From Bradyrhizobium diversitatis (lineage in GTDB: Bacteria; Pseudomonadota; Alphaproteobacteria; Rhizobiales; Xanthobacteraceae): 64,000 nt of DNA. A model generated the notes under the pieces. That model did not search any database, was not told the DNA's origin, and saw only the letters and a list, made by a program, of their open reading frames with translations. The stretch's first letter is position 1, and the number at the start of each line of letters is the position of its first letter. The position numbers and the translations under genes are program-made. This document shows, one piece after another, positions 17,772 through 26,473 of this stretch. The stretch is from assembly GCF_016031635.1 (NCBI RefSeq), contig NZ_JACEGD010000028.1, positions 32,729 through 96,728 of the forward strand. Direction: 5' to 3'.

Positions 17772-18427
17772 GCGTCCTTCAGCTCTTTGGCGTCCTGCCG
17801 GGCGAGCCATTGCGCATGGCTCTCGCGGACAAGTGCGAAGGTGTCCCGCTGCGTGGTGTAGAGATTGCCGAACATGCGACCGATCGGCCGGTAGGCCGCG
17901 AGATCGACATACATGTTGGTTTCGTCGACAAGGCCCTCGCGGGAGTGAACACGCAAGACTTCGCCGACCAGGAGCTCGCGATCGGGCGAGAAGGTCAGCA
18001 CCACATGGCGCCGGCATTCCAGTGCGAACGGCGCCGCGGCGAGGCGCGGCACCTTCACGTCCACCGACGGAAGCGTCGCCAGGCCCGTTGCGGCGACCTC
18101 GCTGTCGCCGGAGGGGAAATCGACCGCGCAGTCGTTCATCGCCACCGACAGCGCTTCATCCACCATGTGCACGACGAACTCGCCGTCGCGATGGATATTG
18201 CGGGTCGTGTCCTTCGGGCTGTGATCAGGCTTGTGCTGCAGGCCGAGCACGATCAGCGCGGGGCTTTCCGAGAAGACATTGAAGAAGCTGAACGGCGCGG
18301 CATTGACAGCTCCGTTCTCGTCCAGCGTCGTCACCAGCGCGATCGGCCGCGGCACCACAACGCCGCAGAGCAGCTTGTAGCGGTCACGCGCGTCGAGCTC
18401 GCGCAGGGAGATGCCCTTGTCAGCCAT
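17768..18427 (-). CDS. Flavin reductase family protein
   Basis: This 219-residue protein has the FMN-binding split-barrel fold of the flavin reductase / DIM6-NTAB family. Visible features are VVPRPIALVTTLDENG near residue 25, NAAPFSFFNVFSESPALIVLG near 45-65 (quoted in part), and DTTRNI. Such proteins supply reduced FMN or FAD to monooxygenases or bind flavin themselves. A flavoprotein monooxygenase is encoded in the same island. The start at 18427 lies five bases after the carbamoylase stop, so the two are co-transcribed. Confidence 0.82.
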   Translation of the reverse strand: MADKGISLRELDARDRYKLLCGVVVPRPIALVTTLDENGAVNAAPFSFFNVFSESPALIVLGLQHKPDHSPKDTTRNIHRDGEFVVHMVDEALSVAMNDCAVDFPSGDSEVAATGLATLPSVDVKVPRLAAAPFALECRRHVVLTFSPDRELLVGEVLRVHSREGLVDETNMYVDLAAYRPIGRMFGNLYTTQRDTFALVRESHAQWLARQDAKELKDA

Positions 18428-18432
18428 CGGCG

Positions 18433-19365
18433 TCACGTCTCCGGCGGCGGCACCGCGCCGGTCTGGCTGGTGATCAGGCCGTAGTGCTCGATGCGGCGAT
18501 GCCGGGCGAAATCGAAGATCGTGGTCTTGCCGAAGGTCGTCGCATCGAGGTCGCAAGCGTGGACCAGGACCTCGTCCTCGTCCGTCTTGGCTTCCGCAAC
18601 AATCTCGCCATTGGGATCGACGATCAGGCTCCCGCCGAACAGCGGGTGGCCGTCCTCGACGCCGGCCTTGGCCACCGCCACGACCCAGGTCGCGTTCTGG
18701 TAGGCACCGGCTTGCACCGAGAGGCGGTTGTGGAACAGGCGCTTCTCGACGCCCTCTTCGCTCTTCTCCGCATTCACCGACGGCGTGTTGTAGCCGATCA
18801 GCACCATCTCGACGCCCTGCAGGCCCATGACGCGATAGGTCTCGGGCCAGCGGCGGTCGTTGCAGATCGCCATGCCGATGATGCCGCCGAGCTCGCGCCA
18901 GACCTTGAAGCCGAGATCGCCCGGCTCGAAATAACGCTTCTCCAGATGCTGGTGCGAGCGCCTGGTGTCGTACTCCACATGGCCCGGAAGATGGACCTTG
19001 CGATATTTGCCGACGATCTTGTCGGACTTGTCGGTGAGAATAGCTGTGTTGAAGTGATGACCGTCGGGCGTCAGCTCCGCATAGCCGAAGTTCATCGCCA
19101 TTCCGTGCTGCGCGGCACGCTCGAACAGCGGCCTTGTCGCCGCGTTCGGCATCTCCCGCTCGAACCAGACGTCGAACTCGGCCCGGTCCTCGACATACCA
19201 GCGCGGGAAGAACGTCGTCAGTGCCAATTCGGGATAGACGATCAAGTCGGCGCCCTTGCTCTTGGCCTCGTCCATCAGCGCGATCATGCGCTTGACCACG
19301 GCCTCGCGGCTATCGGCTTTCTGGATCGGGCCCATCTGGGCGGCGGCGACATTGACGATTCGCAT
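18433..19365 (-). CDS. N-carbamoyl-D-amino-acid hydrolase (nitrilase superfamily)
   Basis: This 310-residue carbon-nitrogen hydrolase closely follows the known D-carbamoylases. It has YPELALTTFFPRW with the catalytic Glu46, VGKYRKVHLPGH with Lys123, and ICNDRRWPE with the nucleophile Cys168, completing the Glu-Lys-Cys triad. HLEKRYFEPGDLGF and GYNTPSVN are also typical of this group. The reaction is N-carbamoyl-D-amino acid plus water to D-amino acid, CO2 and ammonia, the last step of the hydantoinase route. It sits directly upstream of the flavin reductase gene. A beta-ureidopropionase role is possible but fits the motifs less well. Confidence 0.88.
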   Translation of the reverse strand: MRIVNVAAAQMGPIQKADSREAVVKRMIALMDEAKSKGADLIVYPELALTTFFPRWYVEDRAEFDVWFEREMPNAATRPLFERAAQHGMAMNFGYAELTPDGHHFNTAILTDKSDKIVGKYRKVHLPGHVEYDTRRSHQHLEKRYFEPGDLGFKVWRELGGIIGMAICNDRRWPETYRVMGLQGVEMVLIGYNTPSVNAEKSEEGVEKRLFHNRLSVQAGAYQNATWVVAVAKAGVEDGHPLFGGSLIVDPNGEIVAEAKTDEDEVLVHACDLDATTFGKTTIFDFARHRRIEHYGLITSQTGAVPPPET

Positions 19366-19477
19366 CAGCGACTTCCTGATCTCTTCACGAATTTCCTGGC
19401 GAGGCTGGGGATCGCAGCTTCAAGGGCGTAGCGGCAGCATAGCGCCGCCTTGCGTCCGTTTTCCAGCCAAGCAGATT

Positions 19478-21160
19478 TCATGCCGTTCGCCCCCATTCGG
19501 CATCCTGCAACAGCCGCCAGTTGATCTTGTTGCTTGCGGTGCGCGGCAGCTGGTCGACGAAGACGACCGCGCGCGGCGCCTTGTAGCTCGCCATCGCGCC
19601 ACGCGCCCAGCCAACGATGTCATCGGGCGATGTCGTTGCCCGCGCCGCCTCGTCCAGCACGACAAGCGCCTTGACGGTCTCGCCGCGGTAATCGTCCGGC
19701 GCCGAGATGACGCAGCACTCCCGGATCGCGCGGTTCTGATACATCGCGGCCTCGACCTCGGCCGGCCAGACCTTGAAGCCGCTGACATTGATCATCCGCT
19801 TGAGGCGATCGACGGCGAAGAAATAGCCTTCGGCATCGCGATAGCCGAGATCGCCCGTACGCAGGAACCGCTTGCCGTCAAGTTCGATGAAGGCCTCTGC
19901 ATTCGCCTGCGGCCTGTTCCAGTACCCCTGCAACACCTGCGGTCCGTGCACGACGATTTCGCCGACCACGTTGTCGCCGAGCTCGATCAGGCTCTCGGGA
20001 TCGACGACCCTTGCGTCGGTCTCCTGCACAGCGATGCCGAGGCACTGCCGCTTGGGCGCCGCCATCGGATTGAGATGGGTCGGCGACATCGTCTCGGTCA
20101 TGCCGTAGCCCTCGACGAAATCGAGACCGAACCGCCCCTTGAGCCGCTCAGCGATCGCGGTCGGCATCGCCGCGCCGCCTCCGGTCAGAACCTTGAGCTT
20201 CGCAAAGCATTTGTCGCGAAACCGCGCGCTGGCGAGCACGTCGACGATCATGGTCGGCGCGGCGTTCCAGAACGTCACGCCATGGGTCTCAAACAGATCC
20301 GGCAACAGATCCTTGTCCCAGCGCGCCATCAGGAGCAGCGTGGCCCCGGTGACCATCGCCGCATTCATCGAGCCCTGCATGCCCGCAACATGGAACAAAG
20401 GCATGAAGCCGGTCATCACGTCGCTGCCATCGAGCTGATACCAGCGCGCCTGCAACACGGCGGTGAACAGCGCGCTGCGATGTGTGTGCATGCACGCCTT
20501 GGGCTTGCCCGTGGTACCCGAGGTGTAGGGCAGGATCATGAGATCGTCCCGCCCCGCGGTCATCATGCCCGGCTTCAAGCCTTGCGCGATCGCGGACGAC
20601 CAGGAATGCCAGCCCGGCGATGACGGCACCTCCGCCGGCGCTTCCGTCACGCATGATGGCAGCGTATAGGGCGTCGCGGCTGGAATCTCGTCGCGATACT
20701 GCGCGACAATCGCATGCCTGATGGCCTCGCCCAGCAGCGGGGCAAACACATCGCTCAGTTCGCTCCCGATGATCGCGACCTTGGCCCCGCTGTCCACGGC
20801 GAGATACGCGATCTCGGCGGTCTTGTTCATGGGATTGACGGGTACGATCACGGCGTCCGCCCGCATCACCGCGTAATAGGCGATGACATATTGCGGCGAG
20901 TTCTGCAGCGCGATCATGACGCGGTCGCCGCGCTTGACGCCGCAGGCGCCCTGCAGGAAGCCGGCCATGGCATCGACACGGTCGCGCAGCTCGGCGTAGC
21001 TCAGGCTTGCGCCGTAAAACACCGTCGCCGGATGCGACGGCCGTTCACTTGCTGCACGCGCCAGCGCGTCGTAGAGCGTTCCCTCCGGCATCGCGAGATG
21101 CCAGGGTTCATCCGCCGGCCAGGCCGGCGACCGGCGTGGCGTTGCGTGATCCGCGCTCAC
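19478..21160 (-). CDS. AMP-dependent acyl-CoA synthetase/ligase
   Basis: This is a 560-residue adenylate-forming enzyme. The phosphate-binding loop YTSGTTGKPKA is near residue 213, GYGMTE near 355, the hinge RTGDLGY near 440, and the C-terminal catalytic Lys in RTASNKINWR near 548. The family activates a carboxylate with ATP and joins it to CoA. The acid cannot be told from the sequence; an oxo- or aryl-acid derived from the amino acid made in this pathway is a reasonable guess. It overlaps the class III aminotransferase gene by four bases, which supports a sequence of transamination then CoA activation. Confidence 0.87.
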   Translation of the reverse strand: MSADHATPRRSPAWPADEPWHLAMPEGTLYDALARAASERPSHPATVFYGASLSYAELRDRVDAMAGFLQGACGVKRGDRVMIALQNSPQYVIAYYAVMRADAVIVPVNPMNKTAEIAYLAVDSGAKVAIIGSELSDVFAPLLGEAIRHAIVAQYRDEIPAATPYTLPSCVTEAPAEVPSSPGWHSWSSAIAQGLKPGMMTAGRDDLMILPYTSGTTGKPKACMHTHRSALFTAVLQARWYQLDGSDVMTGFMPLFHVAGMQGSMNAAMVTGATLLLMARWDKDLLPDLFETHGVTFWNAAPTMIVDVLASARFRDKCFAKLKVLTGGGAAMPTAIAERLKGRFGLDFVEGYGMTETMSPTHLNPMAAPKRQCLGIAVQETDARVVDPESLIELGDNVVGEIVVHGPQVLQGYWNRPQANAEAFIELDGKRFLRTGDLGYRDAEGYFFAVDRLKRMINVSGFKVWPAEVEAAMYQNRAIRECCVISAPDDYRGETVKALVVLDEAARATTSPDDIVGWARGAMASYKAPRAVVFVDQLPRTASNKINWRLLQDAEWGRTA

Positions 21161-22458
21161 CCGTGTTCCTCGTCGGCGATATCGAGACCGTGATCGAGCG
21201 CATCCAGAAGCTGGTCAGCCTCGTGCTCGGAAATGACCAGCGGCGGCGCCAGGAACAGCGAGGTCTGCTCGCCGCTGGTGCCGATCACCGCACCGGCTTC
21301 CAGCGCCCGCTCCGCGACGCGCGAGGCGATCGGCACCTCCGCGGTGTCGGCATGCCAGGTCCGCCAGTCCGGCCCGTGCAGCTCCACCGTCCAGTGCAGC
21401 CCCTGCCCCGCGACGCGCTGCACGCTCGGATGCTTCTGCGCGATCGCGAGCAGGCGGCGGATGAACAGCTTCTCGAGCTGCTGCACACGCTCCAGAATCC
21501 CGTCCTCGGTGACAACGTTCAGATAGGCGCTGACGGCCGCCATGCTGATGGGATGGCCGCGCAGCGTGCCATAGTTCTGCCAGCTCGTCCCCTTGAGCCG
21601 CTCGACGATGTCCTTGGACACCACGACCGCTGCCACCGCTGCGGCGCCGCCGCCGAGCGACTTGCCAAGCGTGACGATGTCCGGGCGGCTTTGCGCGCCC
21701 TGGAACGCGAACCAGCGGCCCGCGCGCCCGGCGCCGGTGACGACCTCGTCGGCGATCCAGTAGGAGCCCGCCTGCCGCGCGCAGCGCGCCACTTCATCCT
21801 GATATTCGCCGTCGTAATAGATGCCGCCCTGGGTGTAGTCGATGATGGTTGCCGCCGTGTCCGAGAGCAGGCGCGTGGCGTCCGCGAGATACTCGCTCGG
21901 CGGCGTATTGTTGGCCGGCGCGCCGTAGATCGCCCCATCCGGGGCCGGCAGGATCCGCACCGGCGCCATCGGCGCCGGCAGCTTCGAACCACCGGCATGC
22001 ACGGCGAGCCCGCCATGCCATTGCGGCTGCACCGTCATGCTGCGCGACAGGCCGGTGATGCCATGATAGGCGCGTTCGCGCGTCGCCAATGCGGACCGCT
22101 GCGTCAGCGCCTGACAGAGCGACAACGCCATGTCGTTGGCCTCGCTGCCGCTGATGCAGAAGCGAACCGCGCCGACCCAGTCCTCCTCGCCTTTGAAAGC
22201 TGTCGCCATCAGATCGTCCGCGGCCTGCTCGCGGCCGATCCAGGTCCAGCCCTCGTTGACGACGGGCGTATCCGCCGCGCGGCGGATCGCCTCCACCATC
22301 GCGGGGTGCCGATGGCCGAGACCCCCGCCGGTGTTGCTACCGTCGATGAGCTTGCGGCCATCGGACAGGTGAAAGTAGACGCCCTCGCCGCCGACCACGG
22401 CCATCGGGGCGGCCTCGCCCGCATTCAGCCCGGTTCGCAACAATCTGCTCATCGCCAT
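21157..22458 (-). CDS. Class III PLP-dependent aminotransferase
   Basis: This 433-residue enzyme of the omega-amino-acid / glutamate-1-semialdehyde aminotransferase group has the pyridine-contacting Asp at 237 (ADEVVTGAGR) and the PLP lysine at Lys266 (VTLGKSLGGG). The substrate-end motif SGSEAND is near residues 103-109. ATG codons at 22458 and 22452 are both possible; the first is given. It sits between the acyl-CoA ligase and hyuB. Members transfer amino groups from omega- or beta-amino acids, or isomerise aminoaldehydes. With a carbamoylase next door, its amino-acid product is the natural candidate substrate. The MocR/GabR-type regulator upstream fits control of such an enzyme. Confidence 0.86.
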   Translation of the reverse strand: MAMSRLLRTGLNAGEAAPMAVVGGEGVYFHLSDGRKLIDGSNTGGGLGHRHPAMVEAIRRAADTPVVNEGWTWIGREQAADDLMATAFKGEEDWVGAVRFCISGSEANDMALSLCQALTQRSALATRERAYHGITGLSRSMTVQPQWHGGLAVHAGGSKLPAPMAPVRILPAPDGAIYGAPANNTPPSEYLADATRLLSDTAATIIDYTQGGIYYDGEYQDEVARCARQAGSYWIADEVVTGAGRAGRWFAFQGAQSRPDIVTLGKSLGGGAAAVAAVVVSKDIVERLKGTSWQNYGTLRGHPISMAAVSAYLNVVTEDGILERVQQLEKLFIRRLLAIAQKHPSVQRVAGQGLHWTVELHGPDWRTWHADTAEVPIASRVAERALEAGAVIGTSGEQTSLFLAPPLVISEHEADQLLDALDHGLDIADEEHG

Positions 22459-22462
22459 CTCC

Positions 22463-24043
22463 TCACTCTGCAGCCGCGGCGCCATAGCCACCGCCGCCGC
22501 ACATCTCGATCGTGACGAGATCGTCTTGCTGCAACACCAGGTTGGACTTGCCGTCGATCGCGACGTTCGCGCCGTGCCTGACCAGCGAGATACGGCACGC
22601 CTTGCCGGATTCGCCGCCCTGCATGCCCCAGGGCGCAATCACCATCCGTTCGATGCAAGTGGTCAGGTGCATCGACGGTGCGAGGATGCGGTAGGTGCGG
22701 ACCGAGCCGTCGCCCCCGCGGTGCGCCCCCCCGCCGCCGGATTGTCGGCGGATGGCCTGCTGCTCCAGCCGGATGGCGTAATTCGCTTCGATCACCTCGA
22801 CCGGCGTGTTCGAGGTGTTGGACAGATGCACCCGGGTTGCCGACATGCCGGCCCGATCATGGCGCGCGCCTTCGCCGCCACCGTGGACCTCGTAGAGCAT
22901 CTTCCAGGAGCCGTTCGGCCGCGGCTCGGCAAAGAACAGCACGCCCGCCGTGGTCGCCCCGCCGGCCGACAGGCGTTCGGGGATGGTGTCCTGCATGGCC
23001 CGAAAGATCGCATCGACGATGCGCATGGACGTTTCATGGTTGCCGGCCGCGACGGATGCCGACCAGCCGGGCTCCAGGATCGAGCCCGGGCGCGTGATGA
23101 TGGTCAGTGGCCTGAGCGCGCCGGCGTTCTGCTGCATGTCGCGCCCGCTCATGATGCGCGCGGCATAGGCGACGGCCGAGCGCGCCATGAATGGTGTCGT
23201 GTTGCAGAAGTTCGAGACGCGGTCGCAGCTGCCGGAGAGGTCGAACGTCGCCTCGTCGCCGCGAATGGTGATCTTCACATGGATGCGTGCCGGCGCGTTG
23301 TTGTCGCTGCCGTCGTCGAGGTAATCCTCGCCCTCATAGACGCCGTCCGGAAGGTCGCGCAGCGCCGCGCGCATCTCGATCTCGGAGAGATCGTGCAGGC
23401 GCGACTGCGCCGCCATGAAGACGGCCTTGCCGTGCTCGCGGCAAAGCTCGACGATGCGCCGCTCGCCGGCCTTGGTCGCGGCGATCTGGGCGAGGAGGTC
23501 GCCTTCGCAGGATTCGGAGTCGCGAACATTGGCCTTGAGCAGCTGCACGATCGGCGCATTGACGCCGGCCGCGGTCGCGATCAGCACCGGCGGAATCCGC
23601 ATCGCCTCCTGGAAGGTGTCGATTGCCTTGGCAAAATAACTGCCGGGCCAGGTGCCGCCGATATCGGGCCAGTGCGCAAGGCTGACCGCGAACGCCACGA
23701 TGTCGCCGTCGACGAAGACGGGCCGCACGACCTTGACGTCGTTGAGATGATTGCCGCCGAGCGCGCCGACGTTGTAGATCACGACGTCGCCGTCGTTCAG
23801 GCTGTCACGCGGCACCACCTTCAGCAATTCGGGGATGGTGTAGGCCATCGCGCCGAGGTGGATCGGGATGTCGCGCCCCTGCCCGACCAGACCGCCGTGG
23901 CCGTCGGTGATCGCCGACGACAGGTCGCCGGCCTCGCGCAAGAGCGGCGAGCGCGCCGAGCGCGTCATCACCAGGCTCATCTCCTCGGCTGCGGCCGAGA
24001 GACCGTGCCTGATGACCTCGACGACGAACGGGTCGAGCTTCAT
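22463..24043 (-). CDS. hyuB: Hydantoinase B / oxoprolinase family subunit
   Basis: This 526-residue protein of the HyuB/acetone-carboxylase-alpha/5-oxoprolinase C-terminal family begins with MKLDPFVVEVIRHGL. It contains the family segments SAAITDGHG/GLVGQGRDIPIHLGAM near residues 45-65 and DVVIYNDP-like GDVVIYNVGALGGNHLNDV near 105. With HyuA it forms an ATP-dependent enzyme that opens hydantoins, N-methylhydantoin or oxoproline. It overlaps hyuA by four bases. Its presence beside an ATP-independent D-hydantoinase suggests two different ring substrates, or ring opening of two stereo- or N-substituted forms; that is an inference. Confidence 0.87.
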   Translation of the reverse strand: MKLDPFVVEVIRHGLSAAAEEMSLVMTRSARSPLLREAGDLSSAITDGHGGLVGQGRDIPIHLGAMAYTIPELLKVVPRDSLNDGDVVIYNVGALGGNHLNDVKVVRPVFVDGDIVAFAVSLAHWPDIGGTWPGSYFAKAIDTFQEAMRIPPVLIATAAGVNAPIVQLLKANVRDSESCEGDLLAQIAATKAGERRIVELCREHGKAVFMAAQSRLHDLSEIEMRAALRDLPDGVYEGEDYLDDGSDNNAPARIHVKITIRGDEATFDLSGSCDRVSNFCNTTPFMARSAVAYAARIMSGRDMQQNAGALRPLTIITRPGSILEPGWSASVAAGNHETSMRIVDAIFRAMQDTIPERLSAGGATTAGVLFFAEPRPNGSWKMLYEVHGGGEGARHDRAGMSATRVHLSNTSNTPVEVIEANYAIRLEQQAIRRQSGGGGAHRGGDGSVRTYRILAPSMHLTTCIERMVIAPWGMQGGESGKACRISLVRHGANVAIDGKSNLVLQQDDLVTIEMCGGGGYGAAAAE

Positions 24044-26049
24044 GCCTCCCTCCGCGTCAGGAACAGATTGCCAGATACATCAGGCTTTGCCTGCCAGCCC
24101 GGCGGCACCACCACGGTGGACCATGCGTCTTCGATGATAGCCGGACCGTTGACGGTCTCAGTGAGCGAGGCGCGGTCGATGATTGCGGTCGGAATGTCAT
24201 GGAAGCCGTCGAACGAGCAGCTGCGCGTGCCCGTAGACACCGCCCTCACTGCCGTCGCGGGCCGGCTGACGACCGTCGTCGACGGGCGGCGCGCCTGCAC
24301 CCGCACGGATTCGATGACGCAGGGCTCACTGGTCGCATAGCCGAACAACTCGTGATGCCGCGTCAGGAAATCCTGCTTCAGCCTGGCGACATCGAGCGGC
24401 AGTGTGAACGGCACCGGAATGGCGTCGTTCTGCGCCGCATAGCGCATCAAGGCCACCAGCTCGACCTGGATCTCCGCCTTCGCAACTCCGTTTGCGAGAA
24501 GCGGCGCCGAGGCATCGGCAATCAGGGCCTCGATCCGTTCCGAGACGCGTGCGAGGTCGATGCCGTCGAGGGCGGCGCGAAGGGTCTGCTGCTGCAGGAA
24601 GCTGAAATCGGCGGTTAGACAGCCCAGCGCCGAGAAGGCGCTGGATGCACTGGGCACGACGACCTCCGCGATCCCGTAGAGATCGGCGAGGCCCGCGGCA
24701 TGCATCGGGCCGCCGCCGCCGAAGGCGAGCAGCGTGCAATCGCGTCCGTCGATGCCGCGTTCGACCGTGACGCGGCGAAGCGCGCGGGCCATGGTCGCGT
24801 TCGCGACCTTGATGATGCCGAGCGCCGTCTCCGTCAGGCTCAGTCCGAGCGCGCCCGCGATCGGCGCGATGACGCGCCTGGCTGCCTCGATGTCGATGCC
24901 AATACGGTCACCAAGCTTGGTCTCGGGATTGAGATAGCCGAGCACGGCGTTGGCGTCGGTGATGGTCGGCTCCGTGCCGCCGCGGCCGTAGCAGGCCGGC
25001 CCCGGCTCGGAGCCGGCGCTCTCCGGCCCGACCGTCAGGCCGCCGGGACCGTTGCGCACGATCGATCCGCCGCCGGCGCCGATCGAATGCACCGCGAGCA
25101 TCGGCTGGCGTAGCGGCTTGTCGCCGAGCATGCGGCCGTCGGTCATCTCGGCTTGGCCGTCGACGATCAGGCACACGTCGGTCGTGGTGCCGCCCATGTC
25201 GAACGTCAGCATCCGCGAGGTGCCGAGCTGGCGCGCGATGCTGACCGACGCAGAGACGCCGGCCGCCGGTCCCGACATCGCCATCACCAGCGGCCGCCGC
25301 TTCACTGCCGAAATCGGGATCATGGCGCCGGCGGAATGAAACACCTGCAATCCCGGCCCGATCGGCAGCCGCTGCTCCAGTTCGCTCAGATACTCGACCG
25401 CGATCGGCATCGCGGCCGCGTTGAACACGGTCGCCGAAGTCCGCTCGTACTCGCGTGCCTCGGGGTTGACCTCGTGCGATAGCGAGACATGGGTGACGAC
25501 CTCCTTGAGTCGCTCGCCGAGCATCTTCTCGTGGACGGGATTGGCATAGGCGTGAAGCAAGGCCACCGCGACACTTTGCACGCCGGTGTCTTTCAGCCAG
25601 GCCAGCAGACGCTCGATCTCCGCTTGCTCCAGCGCCTTCAGCACCCGGCCCTCGTGATCGAGGCGCTCGGCAAGCCCGAAGCAGCGTTCAGGCGGCACCA
25701 GGGGCGGCGATTTCGGCGGAATGTCGAGCCGATAGAGATCGCGGCGGCGATAGCGCGCGATCTCGAGCACGTCAGCAAAGCCTTCGGTCGCGACCAGCGC
25801 GACCTTCGGCAGCCGGTTCTCGACGATCGCGTTGGTGACGCGCGTGGTGCCATGGACGAAGCGCTTGACCTCGCTCTTGCTTAGGCCCACCGCCTCGATC
25901 GCCTCCAGCATGGCCTGAACCGGCGCCTGCGGTCGCGACGGCACTTTCGCGATCCGGGCCTCAGCGGAATCGCGCCTGATGGCGATGATATCGGTGAAGG
26001 TGCCACCGATATCGGTGCCGACTTCCCAGTGACTTTCAAAAGAGCTCAT
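24040..26049 (-). CDS. hyuA: Hydantoinase A / oxoprolinase family subunit
   Basis: This 669-residue partner of HyuB has the ATPase-type motif VGTDIGGTFTDI at residues 10-21. Further on are VHGTTRVTNAI near 65, TFDMGGTTTDVCLI near 285 and FGGGGPMHA near 445, all characteristic of HyuA and of the N-terminal part of 5-oxoprolinase and acetone carboxylase beta. ATP hydrolysis drives opening of the cyclic imide or amide. It is the first gene of the minus-strand hyuAB-aminotransferase-ligase block and is preceded by a 424-base region without genes, where the promoter should be. Confidence 0.88.
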   Translation of the reverse strand: MSSFESHWEVGTDIGGTFTDIIAIRRDSAEARIAKVPSRPQAPVQAMLEAIEAVGLSKSEVKRFVHGTTRVTNAIVENRLPKVALVATEGFADVLEIARYRRRDLYRLDIPPKSPPLVPPERCFGLAERLDHEGRVLKALEQAEIERLLAWLKDTGVQSVAVALLHAYANPVHEKMLGERLKEVVTHVSLSHEVNPEAREYERTSATVFNAAAMPIAVEYLSELEQRLPIGPGLQVFHSAGAMIPISAVKRRPLVMAMSGPAAGVSASVSIARQLGTSRMLTFDMGGTTTDVCLIVDGQAEMTDGRMLGDKPLRQPMLAVHSIGAGGGSIVRNGPGGLTVGPESAGSEPGPACYGRGGTEPTITDANAVLGYLNPETKLGDRIGIDIEAARRVIAPIAGALGLSLTETALGIIKVANATMARALRRVTVERGIDGRDCTLLAFGGGGPMHAAGLADLYGIAEVVVPSASSAFSALGCLTADFSFLQQQTLRAALDGIDLARVSERIEALIADASAPLLANGVAKAEIQVELVALMRYAAQNDAIPVPFTLPLDVARLKQDFLTRHHELFGYATSEPCVIESVRVQARRPSTTVVSRPATAVRAVSTGTRSCSFDGFHDIPTAIIDRASLTETVNGPAIIEDAWSTVVVPPGWQAKPDVSGNLFLTRREA

Positions 26050-26473
26050 GTTGCGTCAGCTACGCGTGGCGTCCGAACTGGACGCCGGGCCCTTCCCGTC
26101 CATCGCAAACTCGAATGCCGAACCGAGAGCGCTCATTTTGCATCCCCTGTCATGCCACCGTCAGGGAGCGTGCGACAGAGCGGTGGCCTTCCGACAGGGC
26201 CAGAGTTGTCGCAATTCGCTGGGCCAGCAGGCCCATGGCGCAGCGCGCCACAGTACCGGATGCACGTTTTGGTGCAGCAGTGCCTGCAGAGACAGCACGC
26301 GAACGCGCGCTGTTCCACGCCGGAAACGCGCAACGCACCACAGATTTCTCTGAGCAAATCGCGATGTCTATTGCACTGCAGTCCGAGCGACCAAGTTCAC
26401 CTGTCTAATTTGCAGGCGATGAATCGGCAGCGTGGGCGTTCCGGATGCCTATGAGCTATGCACCGCAGTCGGC
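26050..26473. other. Intergenic leader/promoter region upstream of hyuA
   Basis: This 424-base gap separates the MocR-type regulator from hyuA; both are on the minus strand. Short overlapping open frames occur on both strands but none has family features. A hairpin GGCGTCC-GAACT-GGACGCC lies at 26068-26086, just before the hyuA start. The region most likely holds the hyuA operon promoter and the regulator's binding sites, but no convincing -35/-10 pair was found. Confidence 0.5.

Noticed and set aside
26029..26454. Small open frames on both strands upstream of hyuA
   Set aside because: They overlap each other in several frames, lack ribosome-binding sites and family likeness, and look like chance frames.
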